Of a stretch of DNA of 64,000 nucleotides, positions 11,977-23,367 are shown in pieces. Within the stretch, counting starts at the first letter, position 1. Each line of letters begins with the position of its first letter. The stretch is from Cryptomeria japonica (taxonomy: Eukaryota > Streptophyta > Pinopsida > Cupressales > Cupressaceae): the NCBI RefSeq assembly GCF_030272615.1, contig NC_081413.1, positions 183,284,951-183,348,950 on the forward strand, written 5' to 3'. Made by a program: the position numbers and the translations under genes. Below the pieces are notes generated by a model, which worked only from the letters and a program-made list of their open reading frames with translations, was not told where the DNA came from and made no database searches.

Positions 11977-13589
11977 TTTTACTTAATCCCTACCTCATCA
12001 TTATACACACATGCATTGATATATTCCTTTAATCCTTGTAATTATCATACTTATCTATACACCTACCCATATATGGTCATTATACGTCTAGATCCAACCA
12101 TTTTTCCCACCTAAGGCCATTTCCATGCTCGCAAGGTTGACCCAGTGGTTACCAAATTGACCCTTGCTTTTCTAAAATTTAAAAACAAATTTAACCAACT
12201 AGGTCCCTTTATTTTTCTCACCTTGAGATGACTAAGTACACTGTTTATGAAATTTGATGTTATATTCTACTATTTAGACACATCCATTAACATTCATTTT
12301 ACTCATCTAAAATCCATAATCCCTTTATTATTTTCAATTGCTAAAAGGTTAATTAATAGAAAAATATTTTGATTTGGTACACTAAAATTCTAGTCCTAAG
12401 TATGCATACTTTATTCAAGGGCCCTTGTTTACTAACTTCGATCTTGTTCCTAAGTTTTTGGGAGATGATATAGGATAAAATGTCTCCTTTTGCACTAACT
12501 ACAATTCTCCAAAGGTATTATTAAATACTATTACTCCCTAGATACTAGAAAACATAGAAAAAGTTGATGCAAAGTAGGCAAAACAAAGAGAAAAGTTATA
12601 CGATACACTAAATCACGTCTACAAGGTGTAGGACATTTATGCAAGTGTAGACTTGGTCCTAGTCTATAAAATGAGCCTTTTTATAATGAAAAGGAATATT
12701 TTGATCTTGAGACAAATAATATACTATCATATCTTTTATGATCCAAAGAAATTACAGATTCTAGAATCTTCATTTGGATCACTAATTTTCCAATCACAAA
12801 GCTAAGTACCTCAATCTACTACATTTACTTTTCATACCTTGGGATTTAATTTCTAAATATGCAAGCAATAACTTTCAATTATTAATTTAGCTTTATTTGT
12901 GTTGAGTTGTATACATCTAATTTGACTATGCTAGATTAAGCTTAGGGAAAAAATCATTTACATTCCGATGAACTTATCCAATCTTACACACCCTAGGATT
13001 TTTCAAGTTGGGGACTATACCTTCACTATATATATATATTAGAACTTAGATATTCCTTAAATTTTGTCAATCATTTTCATATTTCTTAGGTTGAATTAAT
13101 TTATGCTTATATGTCATGATTATATTTGATTTAAATCATGATATACATCATCTATCACACTCTCACCATGGGATATTCTAGCTTGTGGTTATTTTAGGTA
13201 TTGCTCCTCAACAAAATATTCATACATATTTTTCAAATTTTGATAGGTTCTTATCTTTCATTACATATAATCAAGGGATATGTCTTTTGAGGAGGTGTTA
13301 TTCAACCATGATTATGTAATTAATTAGTTCTCATTCATATCTATTAGATACAACTACAATCATTTATCAATGAGTAGGTAATCATGATTATATGGATTAT
13401 AATAGTGGTGAGTATATACCTTGTGAAAAAATTTGTAGAGGGGAAATAAATAATATAATTTTACCTTAATCTTCTCATAAAATTATTTTATTTCGATGAT
13501 GATCTTTCTTTAACATGTCATGATGGTCTTACATCCACATATTCATGTGTTTTAGATGGCATATCCCTTCTCATATCTACTGGGTTAAT
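11879..13589. other. No gene; AT-rich DNA with a (CA)n microsatellite at 11,946-11,975
   Basis: I see a CA repeat of about 15 units and otherwise no structure. The 19-base string GTGAAGTTAGGCTTATTCC occurs on both sides of the solo LTR (about 10,643 and 11,913), outside the 5-bp target duplication. Confidence 0.55.
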
Positions 13590-14225
13590 GGATGATGCAC
13601 CTACATCCCTCCCTCCTTCCCTCTCTTTGCCTCTCTACTTATCCATATATCTCTACTCTCTATCCCCTCTCCCTTTCTCTATTTATATCCTCTCTATCTA
13701 TACATCTATCTTTCGTCTTACTCTCCTTATCTCCCCATCCCTCTCTCTACCTACCTCTCTTTCAATCCCTCTCTAATTTTATCTCCCCTAAATCTCTACC
13801 TCCTTCCCCCCTCTCTCTCTCTAACTACTTGTCTCTATCTACTATCCCTCCCTTTGAATACCTCTCCTTCCCTACCTTGCACCAACTCTCCCCTCCACTT
13901 CTGTGGGGAGATTTATTTAGATAAATAGAGGTAGGTAGGGAAGGAGGGAAAAGTATGTATAGAGAGAGGGAGAGAGGAGAAAGATATAAGTAGAGATAGA
14001 AGGGGAGAGAGAGAAAGAGAGTAATGTAGAGAGAGAGAGGGATAGTGATAGGGGGAGAGATAGGTATAAAGCTTGGGGGAGACAAAGAGAGTGAGATAAA
14101 GAGAAATAGAGAGGGGAGGAGGGAGAAAGGGAGAGAGGTAGAGATGGAGGAGGAGTGAGATAGGGAAATAGATAGGTTTAGAGCTTGGGGAGACAAAGAG
14201 AATGAGATATAAAGATAGCAAGAGA
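13590..14225. repeat. Polypyrimidine-to-polypurine switch (imperfect mirror/inverted tract)
   Basis: About 13,600-13,905 is almost pure C/T on the + strand (CCCTCTCT-like). After a short hinge (TGTGGGGAGATTTATTTAG, about 13,899-13,920) the sequence is almost pure G/A to about 14,220. The purine half holds a duplicated block near 14,060 and 14,170 (AGCTTGGGGGAGACAAAGAG and a variant). Long open frames here encode only Ser/Leu/Pro/Tyr low-complexity and are not genes. Confidence 0.75.
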
Positions 14226-14696
14226 ATGATGATGGGAGCCTACTAATTACTGAAATCTGGTCCGAAGTTTGAAAAATTATAAGATCTTCTAAAATCTAGA
14301 ATCTGCATTATGACTCTTAGAGATCTGAAACCATTCTCAAACATCCTGCCAATATATACATAAAATATAACTTAAAGTTTAATTGTTATATTTTATGTAC
14401 ATATCCTGATAAAAAAAAACTAAGGGAAGGCTAAAGAGATTAGCATCTAGGGCTATATATTTCTTTTCTATCTTTTAGTCAATAAAACATGTACATATTT
14501 TTCTTGTTTACCATAACACATGCGTGTTTTTTCCTCATAAAAGTGTGTATGTGTTTTTTTTCAAATAACACATACACATTTTTAATACAAACAACAAGTA
14601 CACATTTTTACTTGTACTTAGCCTTGGATGACATGCCTTAGGCTTGGGAGCTTCATTTCACTCCTTTTTACATGTTCTCTTCTTCTAGTCTAGATT
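14226..14696. other. No gene recognised
   Basis: AT-rich spacer. A short direct repetition of ACACAT-TTTT-like strings is present near 14,510-14,610. Confidence 0.5.
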
Positions 14697-15885
14697 CTCA
14701 ACTTCCTCATTGTTAGGTTTACACATTTATCAAGTGAGTATTTATAAAATTCTACCATAATTATACATGTCTTCTAAGATTTCTAATCATATTTTGTTTT
14801 TAGATTTGAACAACATTAACATATTAATTTTTAATTTCTTTTACCAATGTCTCCATAGTTGTTAGAGACATGTGTACAAATTTTTTAATAATTTTTGAGG
14901 TACTTGTCCAAATTTGATATAAATTATATATAATTATTGTTGTACACTTCATTCTTTACACTTTCAAAAAAAAAAATGAATTTTTGATTATTTTGGTGCA
15001 TTTTATTTGATGTGCTCAAATAAGTATCTAGATTTTAAGATGTGTCCACTTTGAAAAATCATAAAAAAAATTACAACAAAACAATACTTTTCTAGTACTC
15101 ACTCTTAACTATATTTCTACCAAAGGGTTTGGATATAAGTGCACCAAGATGGTGATTTAAAAGGGGGGTATAAGTGGCCACTTTTTTTTTTTAAATCAGC
15201 TAAAATTGAAATTTGAGGAGAAATTTGAGACTCATACACTCAAAATTTGAATATACCAAAACAACAAGAATTGTAGAACTCTGAATCTAGTTTCTAGACT
15301 ACTATTTTTTTTTTTAAATGGATAAAATTAAGGGGGTCAAATCCTTCATTCACACAAAACTATTCCTATTTTTTCAACAAAATATAAAATAGTATCTGGT
15401 GTGCATGTCAAAAAAGTTAAAGTGGCGTTTATTATTTTGAAAAACCCTTTGCTAGAAATATATTTAAGAGTGAGTACTAGAAGTTGTGTTTTTTTTGTAA
15501 TTTTTTGTTGAGTATTTTTTTTATGATTTTTCGAAGTGGACGCATCTTGAAAATCAAGTACATGTTCGTGCTTGTCACATAACCTGCACCAAAATAATCA
15601 AAAAATCATTTTTGTAAAGTATAAAAAATGAAGTGTAGAAAAATTATATATATATATATATATATTCAAATTTGGACAAGTAGTTACAAAGTTATTTAAA
15701 AAATGGTACACATATGTCTCTAACTCTAGAGGCACTGGTAAAAGAAATTAAAAATTAATATGTTAATGTTGTTCAAATCTAAAAAAATTATATGGTTAGA
15801 AAGCTCAGAAGACATGTGAAATTATGGTGGCAATTTTACAAATATCCACTTGATAATGTGTAAACCTAATGATGAGGAAGTTGAG
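14697..15885. repeat. Foldback element: about 435-bp inverted arms around a 310-bp centre
   Basis: The left arm, 14,697-15,130, begins CTCAACTTCCTCATTGTTAG. The right arm, 15,443-15,885, ends with its near-exact complement (CTAATGATGAGGAAGTTGAG). The arms match along their whole length with indels, including the inner ends (CTAGTACTCACTCTTAA and its complement). The centre contains further short complementary pieces. No transposase is present and no clear target duplication is visible, so this may be a non-autonomous long-TIR DNA transposon or foldback element. The (TA)n run at about 15,646-15,664 lies in the right arm. Confidence 0.8.
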
Positions 15886-16321
15886 AAAATATTGGTGCTA
15901 TTGGGGTCAAAATTGGGTTTATAGTTCCAAAGTGGATTGACAAGACAAATGTTGAAGATCTCAAAATAGTATATGGTAGCCAATACAAAGCAAAGCTTTC
16001 CAGTACTATTATAATTCTCCCTTTACACCCCAAGAAGGTAGAATGGATGATGGACCGAATTTCTCACATTCACCCATAAGTCATTTTATTTATGTCTAAA
16101 ATTAAAAGACTTTTCATTCGTGAAGATGTCCAAAATCAAAATCCCCAATCGAATGAAGTTTTTGCATCCCAGGAAATGGCATTTCAAAATGTGAAGAATG
16201 CGGGAAGTCAATCATTTAGTCTCCATATATTGGTGTCCTTGAGGAAAAGTATTATATGGGATAACAATTAGAATCAAGGGATACTTGTCTGCATTCCCTC
16301 AGTATTAGGTAAATATTTTCC
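15886..16321. other. No gene recognised
   Basis: No motif seen on either strand. Confidence 0.45.
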
Positions 16322-16969
16322 CTCTCTTGTGAGGAGTTCTATAAGGGATTCTCCCGAGCTAAGAGAACATATTGCCTTAGGTACCTCCCTATTAATATTC
16401 CCTCTTATTTGCACAATTAAGATGAATTAGGGAACAAATCCAAGCCAGGATGAGGATAGGAGAATTCATGTTATATGAAACTTAAATTGTCTATTGCATG
16501 CCCATTGAAGCTCGCATAATACTTCCAAGCTTTAGAAAAATATTAGAAGAAGCAAGTGAAGAAGGCCTAGAAAAGCCTAGTGCCCTGTGGTCTACTAGAG
16601 TATTCATAATACACTCATTCCTTGACAACTTAAGTTCTCTAGATTTCTTAGGAGTGGACTATGTGTTTGATGGTATTTGTAATCCACATGTATTTGCAAA
16701 GCCTATAGTTAGTATTTTTTGGGATACATAATAAGTAGTTGCAAAGCCAAAATTGTGTCTACACCTATGAGCAAGTGGCACAAGCTAATAGGATACAATC
16801 TATGGGCTATAGAAGGGATCGTTACACTATCACTTGCTTACATGAAAGCAAATGTCAGTGGACTTGGGTCAGTGGACATTCCAAGCTAAAACACTTTGAT
16901 GCTCCATTTCATGCAGTTTTTGGTCCCATTAGAGAAGATCAAGTCATAATTTCTACAAGAGGAATATGA
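16322..16969 (+). pseudogene. Possible coding relic of unknown family
   Basis: Three short frames follow one another: LSCEEFYKGFSRAKRTYCLR from about 16,323, a 77-codon frame at 16,498-16,731 and a 76-codon frame at 16,739-16,969 (starting MQSQNCVYTYEQVAQ). The amino-acid composition looks more protein-like than the surrounding AT-rich DNA, but no domain is recognised and the frames differ. It may be a decayed exon or element fragment, or chance. No function is proposed. Confidence 0.25.
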
Positions 16970-17330
16970 ATGAATTCAAGAGTTATTCAGAAAAGCTTTC
17001 ATAACTTATGTCAAATGTGCTTGGCATTGTAACCCATGGATCCTACAATGCCATTATACTAGTTTTTCACAATACATATATGATTCTCTTGGAGCTTGAA
17101 AACTATCAAAAGTAGTAAAGAAAAGGGAGGCGTTTTTTTCAAGTGACAACTATTTGCATAGGTTTCAAGCATAAGGTGCTAACTTCGTCACATATTCTAT
17201 CTATGTCATAAATTAAGCAACCAAGGTCAATGGTAAGTGGGTCTTCTCAGTCCAAGAAATCTCTCTCTCTCTATCTCCCCCATTTTCCCCTCAGTTCCCC
17301 CCTCTCTCACCCTCTCTCTCACCAAATTTT
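16970..17330 (+). repeat. Copy of a ~360-bp tandem repeat with CT tract
   Basis: The order AAGAGTTATTCA, TTGGCATNNTAACCC, TGGATCC, TCACA-TTCTATCTATGTC, CCAAGG and GTGGGTCTTCTCAGTCC, then a CT-rich tract, is the same as in the array at 24,880-25,912. The copia element F is inserted between this copy and the rest of the array. Confidence 0.65.
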
Positions 17331-17432
17331 GTGGAAGCATGGGAAAATATGTTGGCATTATAACAGACAAGGAGAGATTGTTGGCATTTCAATAAGGATA
17401 TTGAGAAGGTTGTTGATGATTATGGATATAAC

Positions 17433-18852
17433 TGATTAAGGATGTTTACTGTCTTAATATTATTATTTTGTCATTGATGTCAAGAAATTGATTTTCTAAT
17501 TCAGTATGATATTGCCATATCTTGAGAAGCATGATTTGATGAGTATAAAGATGCTTGTAAAAGACACAAAAAGAATATGATGAATAAGGGGAGAAATAAG
17601 TTATTCAATGGGCAACTATTACCGAGTTAGACAATGATGAGATCATGATGTTTAGATTGTTTTGATCATACATATGTTATTGATTGTAAGGTTAATACTA
17701 TACTATGTTACCGAGCAAAGAACCTAGTAGATAAACCCTAAAGTTATTGCTATCGGTTAATGAAGGCGGTATGTCTACTAAGTGAAGTTTAGTATTTACC
17801 AAGTTGCAACCGAGTAATAATAGAATGCATTCAATGAATAAAAGCATTATTTAATGAAGGAAGCTGATGAGCTGGCTATGATTAAATGATTGGTATGCCA
17901 TGAATGAAGTTTGTTAAAGAATCTATGGCAAAGGAAAATTGGCAGGAAGATCTACAACGCAGATTGAACCGCAATACCCTAGCACAAGTTCCAAGAAATG
18001 TATCCAAGTTCCAAGGCGAGGTAAAACATTTTTAGATCGAAGCATACATTGAACCTAGTCAAAGTTTGAAGATCTGATGGCTATGATTGATCATGGGAAA
18101 TGTGATCAAGGAGATTAAGCGGTTGGCGAATTGTTTATAAATAAGGAACTGTTGATAAACAATGTATGCGGGCAAGTGTATGCACAACGATGCTACATAG
18201 TGATTACTGAGCACAGAAGCTTGAAGACCTATTTTGAATAACAGAGTATAGAGCCCATCAGATGGACAAGATTAGTTCTATGTCTATAGTGTATTGAGAG
18301 AATAAGAATCTGCTTTAGCATTTTAGATGTGAAGTTGTAGATAGATTTTTATTACTGTTATTTTGTAAAGTGACAGAAAATCTCTTAACCGAGTGGACTT
18401 AACAAGTCTTATTTGTAAAACCCTCTAGCAAGGTGACATTCTGATTGAGTGTTTAAAATCCTTTAACAAGGTCACTTCTAACAAGGTGAAGATCCTAACA
18501 GATCTGAGGGAATTCCCTTAACCGCGTCACATCTAGCAATGTGTTTGTAATCTTTAACAGGATTTGCTTTTAACCGAGCATACTCTAGAAGAGTATATTT
18601 CTTAGTGGGTCCGAAATCCCATAGTGGTTTTTCCCTATTTGGGTTTCCATGTTAAATCTGGTGTTATGAGTGTTATGATGTTTATATGGTTTTGAGTTTG
18701 CATGTTTAGCAGTTTTGGTTATATTACTGAAGTATATGTTACCGAGGTTGAATCTATTATTTTTATGGAGGATTAAAGTTGTATGATTCATCCCCCACCT
18801 CTCATCTTATTAGCTTGGCATTTGTACTTAACATTAAGTATCAAAACTATCA
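17433..18852 (+). repeat. 5' LTR of copia element F
   Basis: It starts TGATTAAGGATG and ends AACTATCA. It has a TATA box TATAAATA at 18,136-18,143, a conserved GTGGTTTTTCCCTATTTGGG block at about 18,624-18,643 and a C-rich run near its 3' end. Confidence 0.92.
18136..18143 (+). promoter_or_regulatory. TATA box in 5' LTR of element F
   Basis: TATAAATA lies in the centre of the LTR; the same site recurs in the 3' LTR at 24,073-24,080. It is the only good TATA box at this LTR position and would drive the genomic transcript. Confidence 0.6.
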
Positions 18853-18854
18853 AT

Positions 18855-18867
18855 TGGTATCAGAGCC
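18855..18867 (+). other. Primer-binding site (initiator Met tRNA) of element F
   Basis: TGGTATCAGAGCC lies 2 bp after the LTR end. It is the classical plant copia PBS, complementary to the 3' end of initiator-Met tRNA. Confidence 0.92.
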
Positions 18868-18917
18868 TTGGACTTCGGAAGAAAAAGTTTAAAGGTAATT
18901 GAGGAAAAGATCCAAAG

Positions 18918-20246
18918 ATGTATAAGAGGGATGCACCGAAGCTGAACAAGTCAAGTTTCTCTACATGGCAGAAAAGGATGAAGCTGCACCTATCAGGAGT
19001 TGGAGAATATGTTGTATATTATCTAGAGAATGATTTCATTATACTGAGCACCTATCCATTGACAATGGAAGAGATAAAGGCAAAGCAAGAACATATCCAA
19101 GAAATGATTGAAATAACATCTGCATTGGCCAACTCAGAGTTTAATGATCTAGAAGGCTGTAATGATGCAAAGGCAATGTGGGATAAGCTCATATCTGTGT
19201 ATGGCGGTGATGAACATGTTCAAAGAGAAAAAGTGGATAGTCTAAGAGGACAACTTGAATCTATGAGGATAAATGAAGGTGAGAACATAACCCAGTATAG
19301 TACAAGACTAAAGGAGATTGTCAATCAAATCAAAGGAGCAGGTGGAACTATTGAAGAAAAGGATATAACAAGTAAGTTGTTAAGAACCCTTCTACAAGCT
19401 TATGCAATCCGAGTCTCTGCAATCAATGAATTAAGGTCTGTACCCAATATGTCAGCTTCTTTAGATGCTACTATTGGTAAGCTGCATGCATTTGAGTTAA
19501 GTAACTTTGATAACAGTGGGTCATCGGTAAATAAAATTGAATCTGCATTTAGTTCTTTTCATATTGGTGAATTTGATGATTACAATGATAGAATGAGTAA
19601 ATACACTAAAGGGGATCACAGTGGAGCAAGTGAAAGATTTCGCAAGAACATGGAGGAAGTACACAAACTATATGAGGAAATCAGAAAGCAAGAAGAGTTT
19701 GAAGCACTATTAGCCAGAAGGTTACCGAGAGGCAAAGGTAAGTATAAAGGAAAACTACCTTTGAAATGTTTCAATTATGATAAGATAGGACATATGGCTT
19801 CTAACTGTCCTGACAAAGATTCTACTAAAAAGAGAGATTACCGAGATGATAGACAGAAAGATAATCATTACAGAGGACACCGAGACTTCAGAAGAAGAGA
19901 TAGAAAGTCATGCTTAATAGCCGATGAGGAATCCAATGATGATAAATCAGATGAAACTGATATAGAGGAAGTAGTTTATGTGGCTATCAAAGATGGATCA
20001 GATGAAGAAAGGTATGAAGAAAAAGCCCTAATATATCACATTAATACTAATGATTCTTGGATCATAGATAGTGGATGCTCACATCACATGACAGGTGATA
20101 AACACAAGTTTGTTATGTTAGAAGACTATGATGGTGGCTATGTAAGATTTGGTAATGATGCACCATGTTCGGTAAAAGGTAAAGGATCCATAACACTTCT
20201 TGACAATGCAAGATGCAATGATGTTTATTGGGTTGAAGGTTTGTAA
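18918..20246 (+). pseudogene. Copia gag and aspartic protease (element F)
   Basis: The ATG gives a normal copia gag start (MYKRDAPKLNKSSFSTWQKR). Residues 1-200 are the gag polypeptide (UBN2-type), forming the virus-like particle. A single zinc knuckle lies at about residues 284-297 (CFNYDKIGHMASNC), but its second Cys is Tyr, so zinc binding should be lost. A basic region follows (RRDRKS). The protease active site DSG is at about residue 385 in WIIDSGCSHHM. The frame stops at TAA 20,244 within the protease, then TAG 20,268. It is open for 442 codons, longer than any other frame in the element. Confidence 0.93.
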
Positions 20247-21749
20247 TACAATTTGTTGAGTGTAGCATAGCTAAATAATACAGGATACCGAATAGAATTT
20301 CAGAAAGGAATTGTCAAAGTTCATGACAAGAATGGAAAGTTAGTTGCTACCAGGACACAAACAAAAGGTAATACATTTCATCTTGACTCAACTCAGAATA
20401 AGTGTCTGTATGCAAAGATAGATGATACCTGGTTATGGCATAAAAGGTTTTGTCATGTAAATTTTGATAATCTGATCAAAATAAGCAAGAAGCACTAAGT
20501 AAGAGGTCTATCGAGTCTTGAAAAACCTGAGAATGCTATGTGCCGGGGATGCCAGATTGGTAAAATGACAAGATCAAGCTTTACAAGTAAGTCTAACACT
20601 TCTAAGGGAATTTTAGATCTTGTGCACACTGATCTTTGTGGTTCTATGAAAGTTCAAAGTTATTATGGTGATACATATTTCATATTATTTGTGGATGATT
20701 ACTCAAGGATGATGTCAGTAATGTTTTTAAAAGAAAAATCAGTAGCTTTTCAAATGTTTAAATGGTACAAGGCAAGAGTTGAAAATGAAACAGTAAGACA
20801 ATTGAAATGTCTTAGATTAGATAGAGGAGGAGAGTTCACATCTGATGAGTTCAACTTATTTTGCAATGATCATGGTATTAAAAGACAAGTCTCTGCACTG
20901 AGAACTCCACAACAAAATGGGATAGCTGAGAGAAGAAACAGATCTATTGTGGATTGTGCTAGAACCCTGATGATTGAAAAGAAAGTGCCACAAACATTTT
21001 GGAGAGAAGCAATAAGAACAATAGTTTACACCCTGAACCAAGTACAACTGAAGAAAGGAAATTTGAAGACACCATATGAAATCTGGTATGACAAGAAACC
21101 CAATGTAAGTTATTTCAAAATCTTTGGAAGTAGATTCTATGTACACAAAGATGATAGAAATGGCAAGTTTGATCAGAAAAGTGAAGAAGGAACATTTCTA
21201 GGTTATTCTTCTAGAAGCAAAGCATTTAAATGTCTGATCAAATCATCTAACAAAATAGTAGAAAGTGCAAATGTGAAAATTGATGAATTTGTAGAAAAAA
21301 ATGATGAAGGAAATTCCAAGGAAACAGAAGATTATGATGAATTTGTCTATGTTCAACCGACAAGTCTTACCGAGAAAACTGCAGAAGGAAATGAAGAGAA
21401 TATCCAGTTACCGAGTGATGAAGAAGATCATACAAAGCCTATTGAGCCTGTATTAGCCTTGTATGTCAGAAGGCCTCATGCATCAAGTCAGATTATAGGA
21501 GATAAGGACGATCCAGTGATGACAAGGAACAAACTGAGACAGAACACATCTCTGATATTTGAATTTGAACCAAGAATAGTGAAAGAGGCATTTAACAGTG
21601 AAGATTGGATAAATGCTATGACAGAAGAGATTGATCAAATCAAGAAGAATGACACATGGACTCTAAACCCAAGACTGAAGGACAAAAATGTAATCGGTAC
21701 AAAGTGGATTTTTAGAAACAAGCTGAATGAAAAAGGTGAGGTCATTTGA
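20247..21749 (+). pseudogene. Copia integrase (element F)
   Basis: It continues in the gag frame. The GAG-pre-integrase zinc motif is H...H...C..C (WLWHKRFCHVNFDNL ... CRGCQIGKM), broken by TAA at 20,496. The integrase core has DLCGSM/FVDDYSR for the first Asp region, LRLDRGGEFTSDEF for the second Asp and QNGIAERRNRSIVD for the Glu. The C-terminal part runs through the FLGYS motif to the start of RT. The frame ends at TGA 21,747, probably from CGA. Confidence 0.93.
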
Positions 21750-23102
21750 AATAAAGTAAGATTAGTTTGCAAAGGTTATGCCCAAGAAGAAGGAATTGAT
21801 TATGGTGAGACTTTTGCACCTATGGCAAGACTAGAAGGAGTAAGAACATTGTTGGCATATGTTGCTTACAAGAATTTCAAGGTATATCAAATGGATGTCA
21901 AATCTACATTTCTGAAAGGTATATTAGAAGAAGAAGTTTTTATTGAACAACCTGAAGGATTTGCTGAAGACAATAATAAAGATCAGGTATGTAAATTGAA
22001 CAAAGCCTTATATGGTTTGAAACAAGCACCTACAGCATGGTATGAAAGATTGCACTCTTATTTAATCAAGATTGGTTTTATAAGAACAAGTGAAAACAAC
22101 AATATGTACATGAAGAATGATAAAAATGGAATACTGATCTCAACCATATTTGTTGATGATATTATCTTTTGTGGAAATGACTCTCTATGCAAGAACTTTG
22201 GAAATGAAATGAGCAAAGAATTTGAGATGTCATTAATCGGTGAGATAAAGTATTTTATAGGTTTACAAATACTGCAAATGAAGAATGAGATTTTCATTAC
22301 TCAATCCAAGTACATAAAGGAAATCTTGAAGAAATTTGGAATGGAGGATTCAAAACCAGTAAGTACTCCTATGACTACCAACTGTAAACTATCAAAGAAT
22401 GATGAATCTACATCTGTTGATGAGACACTTTACCGATCCATGATTGGAAAGCTACAATATGTTGTTCACAACAGGCCAGACATAGCACATGCAGTAGGTA
22501 TAGTTGCAAGATTCTCTGCAGATCCTAAGGAAACACACATGACAACAATCAAGAGAATTTTCAGATACTTGAAAGGCACTGAGGATTATGGCTTAGTATA
22601 TCAGAAAGGAAATGATTTTGATTTAAAATTTTATACTGATACTGAATGGGCAGGCAACATTGATGATAGGAAAAGCACAAGTGGAGGAGCTTTCTTTTTA
22701 GGAGAAAGACTAGTGAGTTAGCTTAGCAAGAAACAAGGATGTGTTTCACAGTCAACAGCAGAAGCTGAATATGATGCTGCAACATTGAATTGTACCAACA
22801 TAGCATGGATCAAACAACTGTTGGAAGGTATAAATGAGAAAGTTACCGAGCTAGTAACTATATTTTGTGACAATACTAGTGCCATTAACATTTCAAAGAA
22901 TCCTATTATGCACTCTAAGACGAAGCACATCTCTATCAAATATCATTATCTTAGAGAAGAAGCTCAAGAGAAGAAAGTGGTGTTGGAATATGTTAGCACA
23001 AAGGAACAAATAGTAGATATCTTCACCAAGCCACTACCAAGGGACACTTTTGAGTATCTCAGAAGTAAGTTAGGGGTCCTACCCCTATCTTCTACTCACT
23101 GA
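21750..23102 (+). pseudogene. Copia reverse transcriptase and RNase H (element F)
   Basis: Still in the same frame. RT motifs are AQEEGIDYGETFAPMARLE, then MDVKSTFLKG, YGLKQAPTAWYE, and the catalytic FVDDIIF. RNase H shows YTDTEWAGNIDDRKSTSG, STAEAEYDA and DNTSAI, ending with KHISIKYHYLREEAQ and DIFTKPL. A TAG at 22,719 (probably from TGG) splits the RNase H. The natural stop is TGA at 23,100. All three RNase H acidic positions and the RT VDD are present. Confidence 0.94.
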
Positions 23103-23331
23103 CCAAGTTCGGTGAAAGCATCAATTCGATGACTCTACAGAATATCTTTTAGGAGTTGATGCTGATTTACACACTTTAGGATGTTTTCTAAAGGTGTATA
23201 GGAAACAATATAGGGAACAGGAATTGAAGACACAAATGCTCTGACCGAGACTAAGTTGACACATAACAGTAGGAAATCACTTCATACAGGAAGAAATTAT
23301 GTTTTAGTTCTTTACTTTTTGGCATTGTTGT

Positions 23332-23367
23332 CAAAGGGGGAGAAGACTGAAGAAAAGAGGATAAGAC
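23332..23367 (+). other. Polypurine tract region of element F
   Basis: CAAAGGGGGAGAAGACTGAA and the following AAAAGAGGATAAGAC precede the 3' LTR. The nearby GGCATTGTTGTCAAAGGGGG context is typical of plant copia elements and primes plus-strand synthesis. Confidence 0.8.

Noticed and set aside
13592-14221. Four open frames of 100-120 codons on both strands
   Set aside because: They are the translation of CT- and GA-rich tracts with only Ser/Leu/Pro/Tyr.
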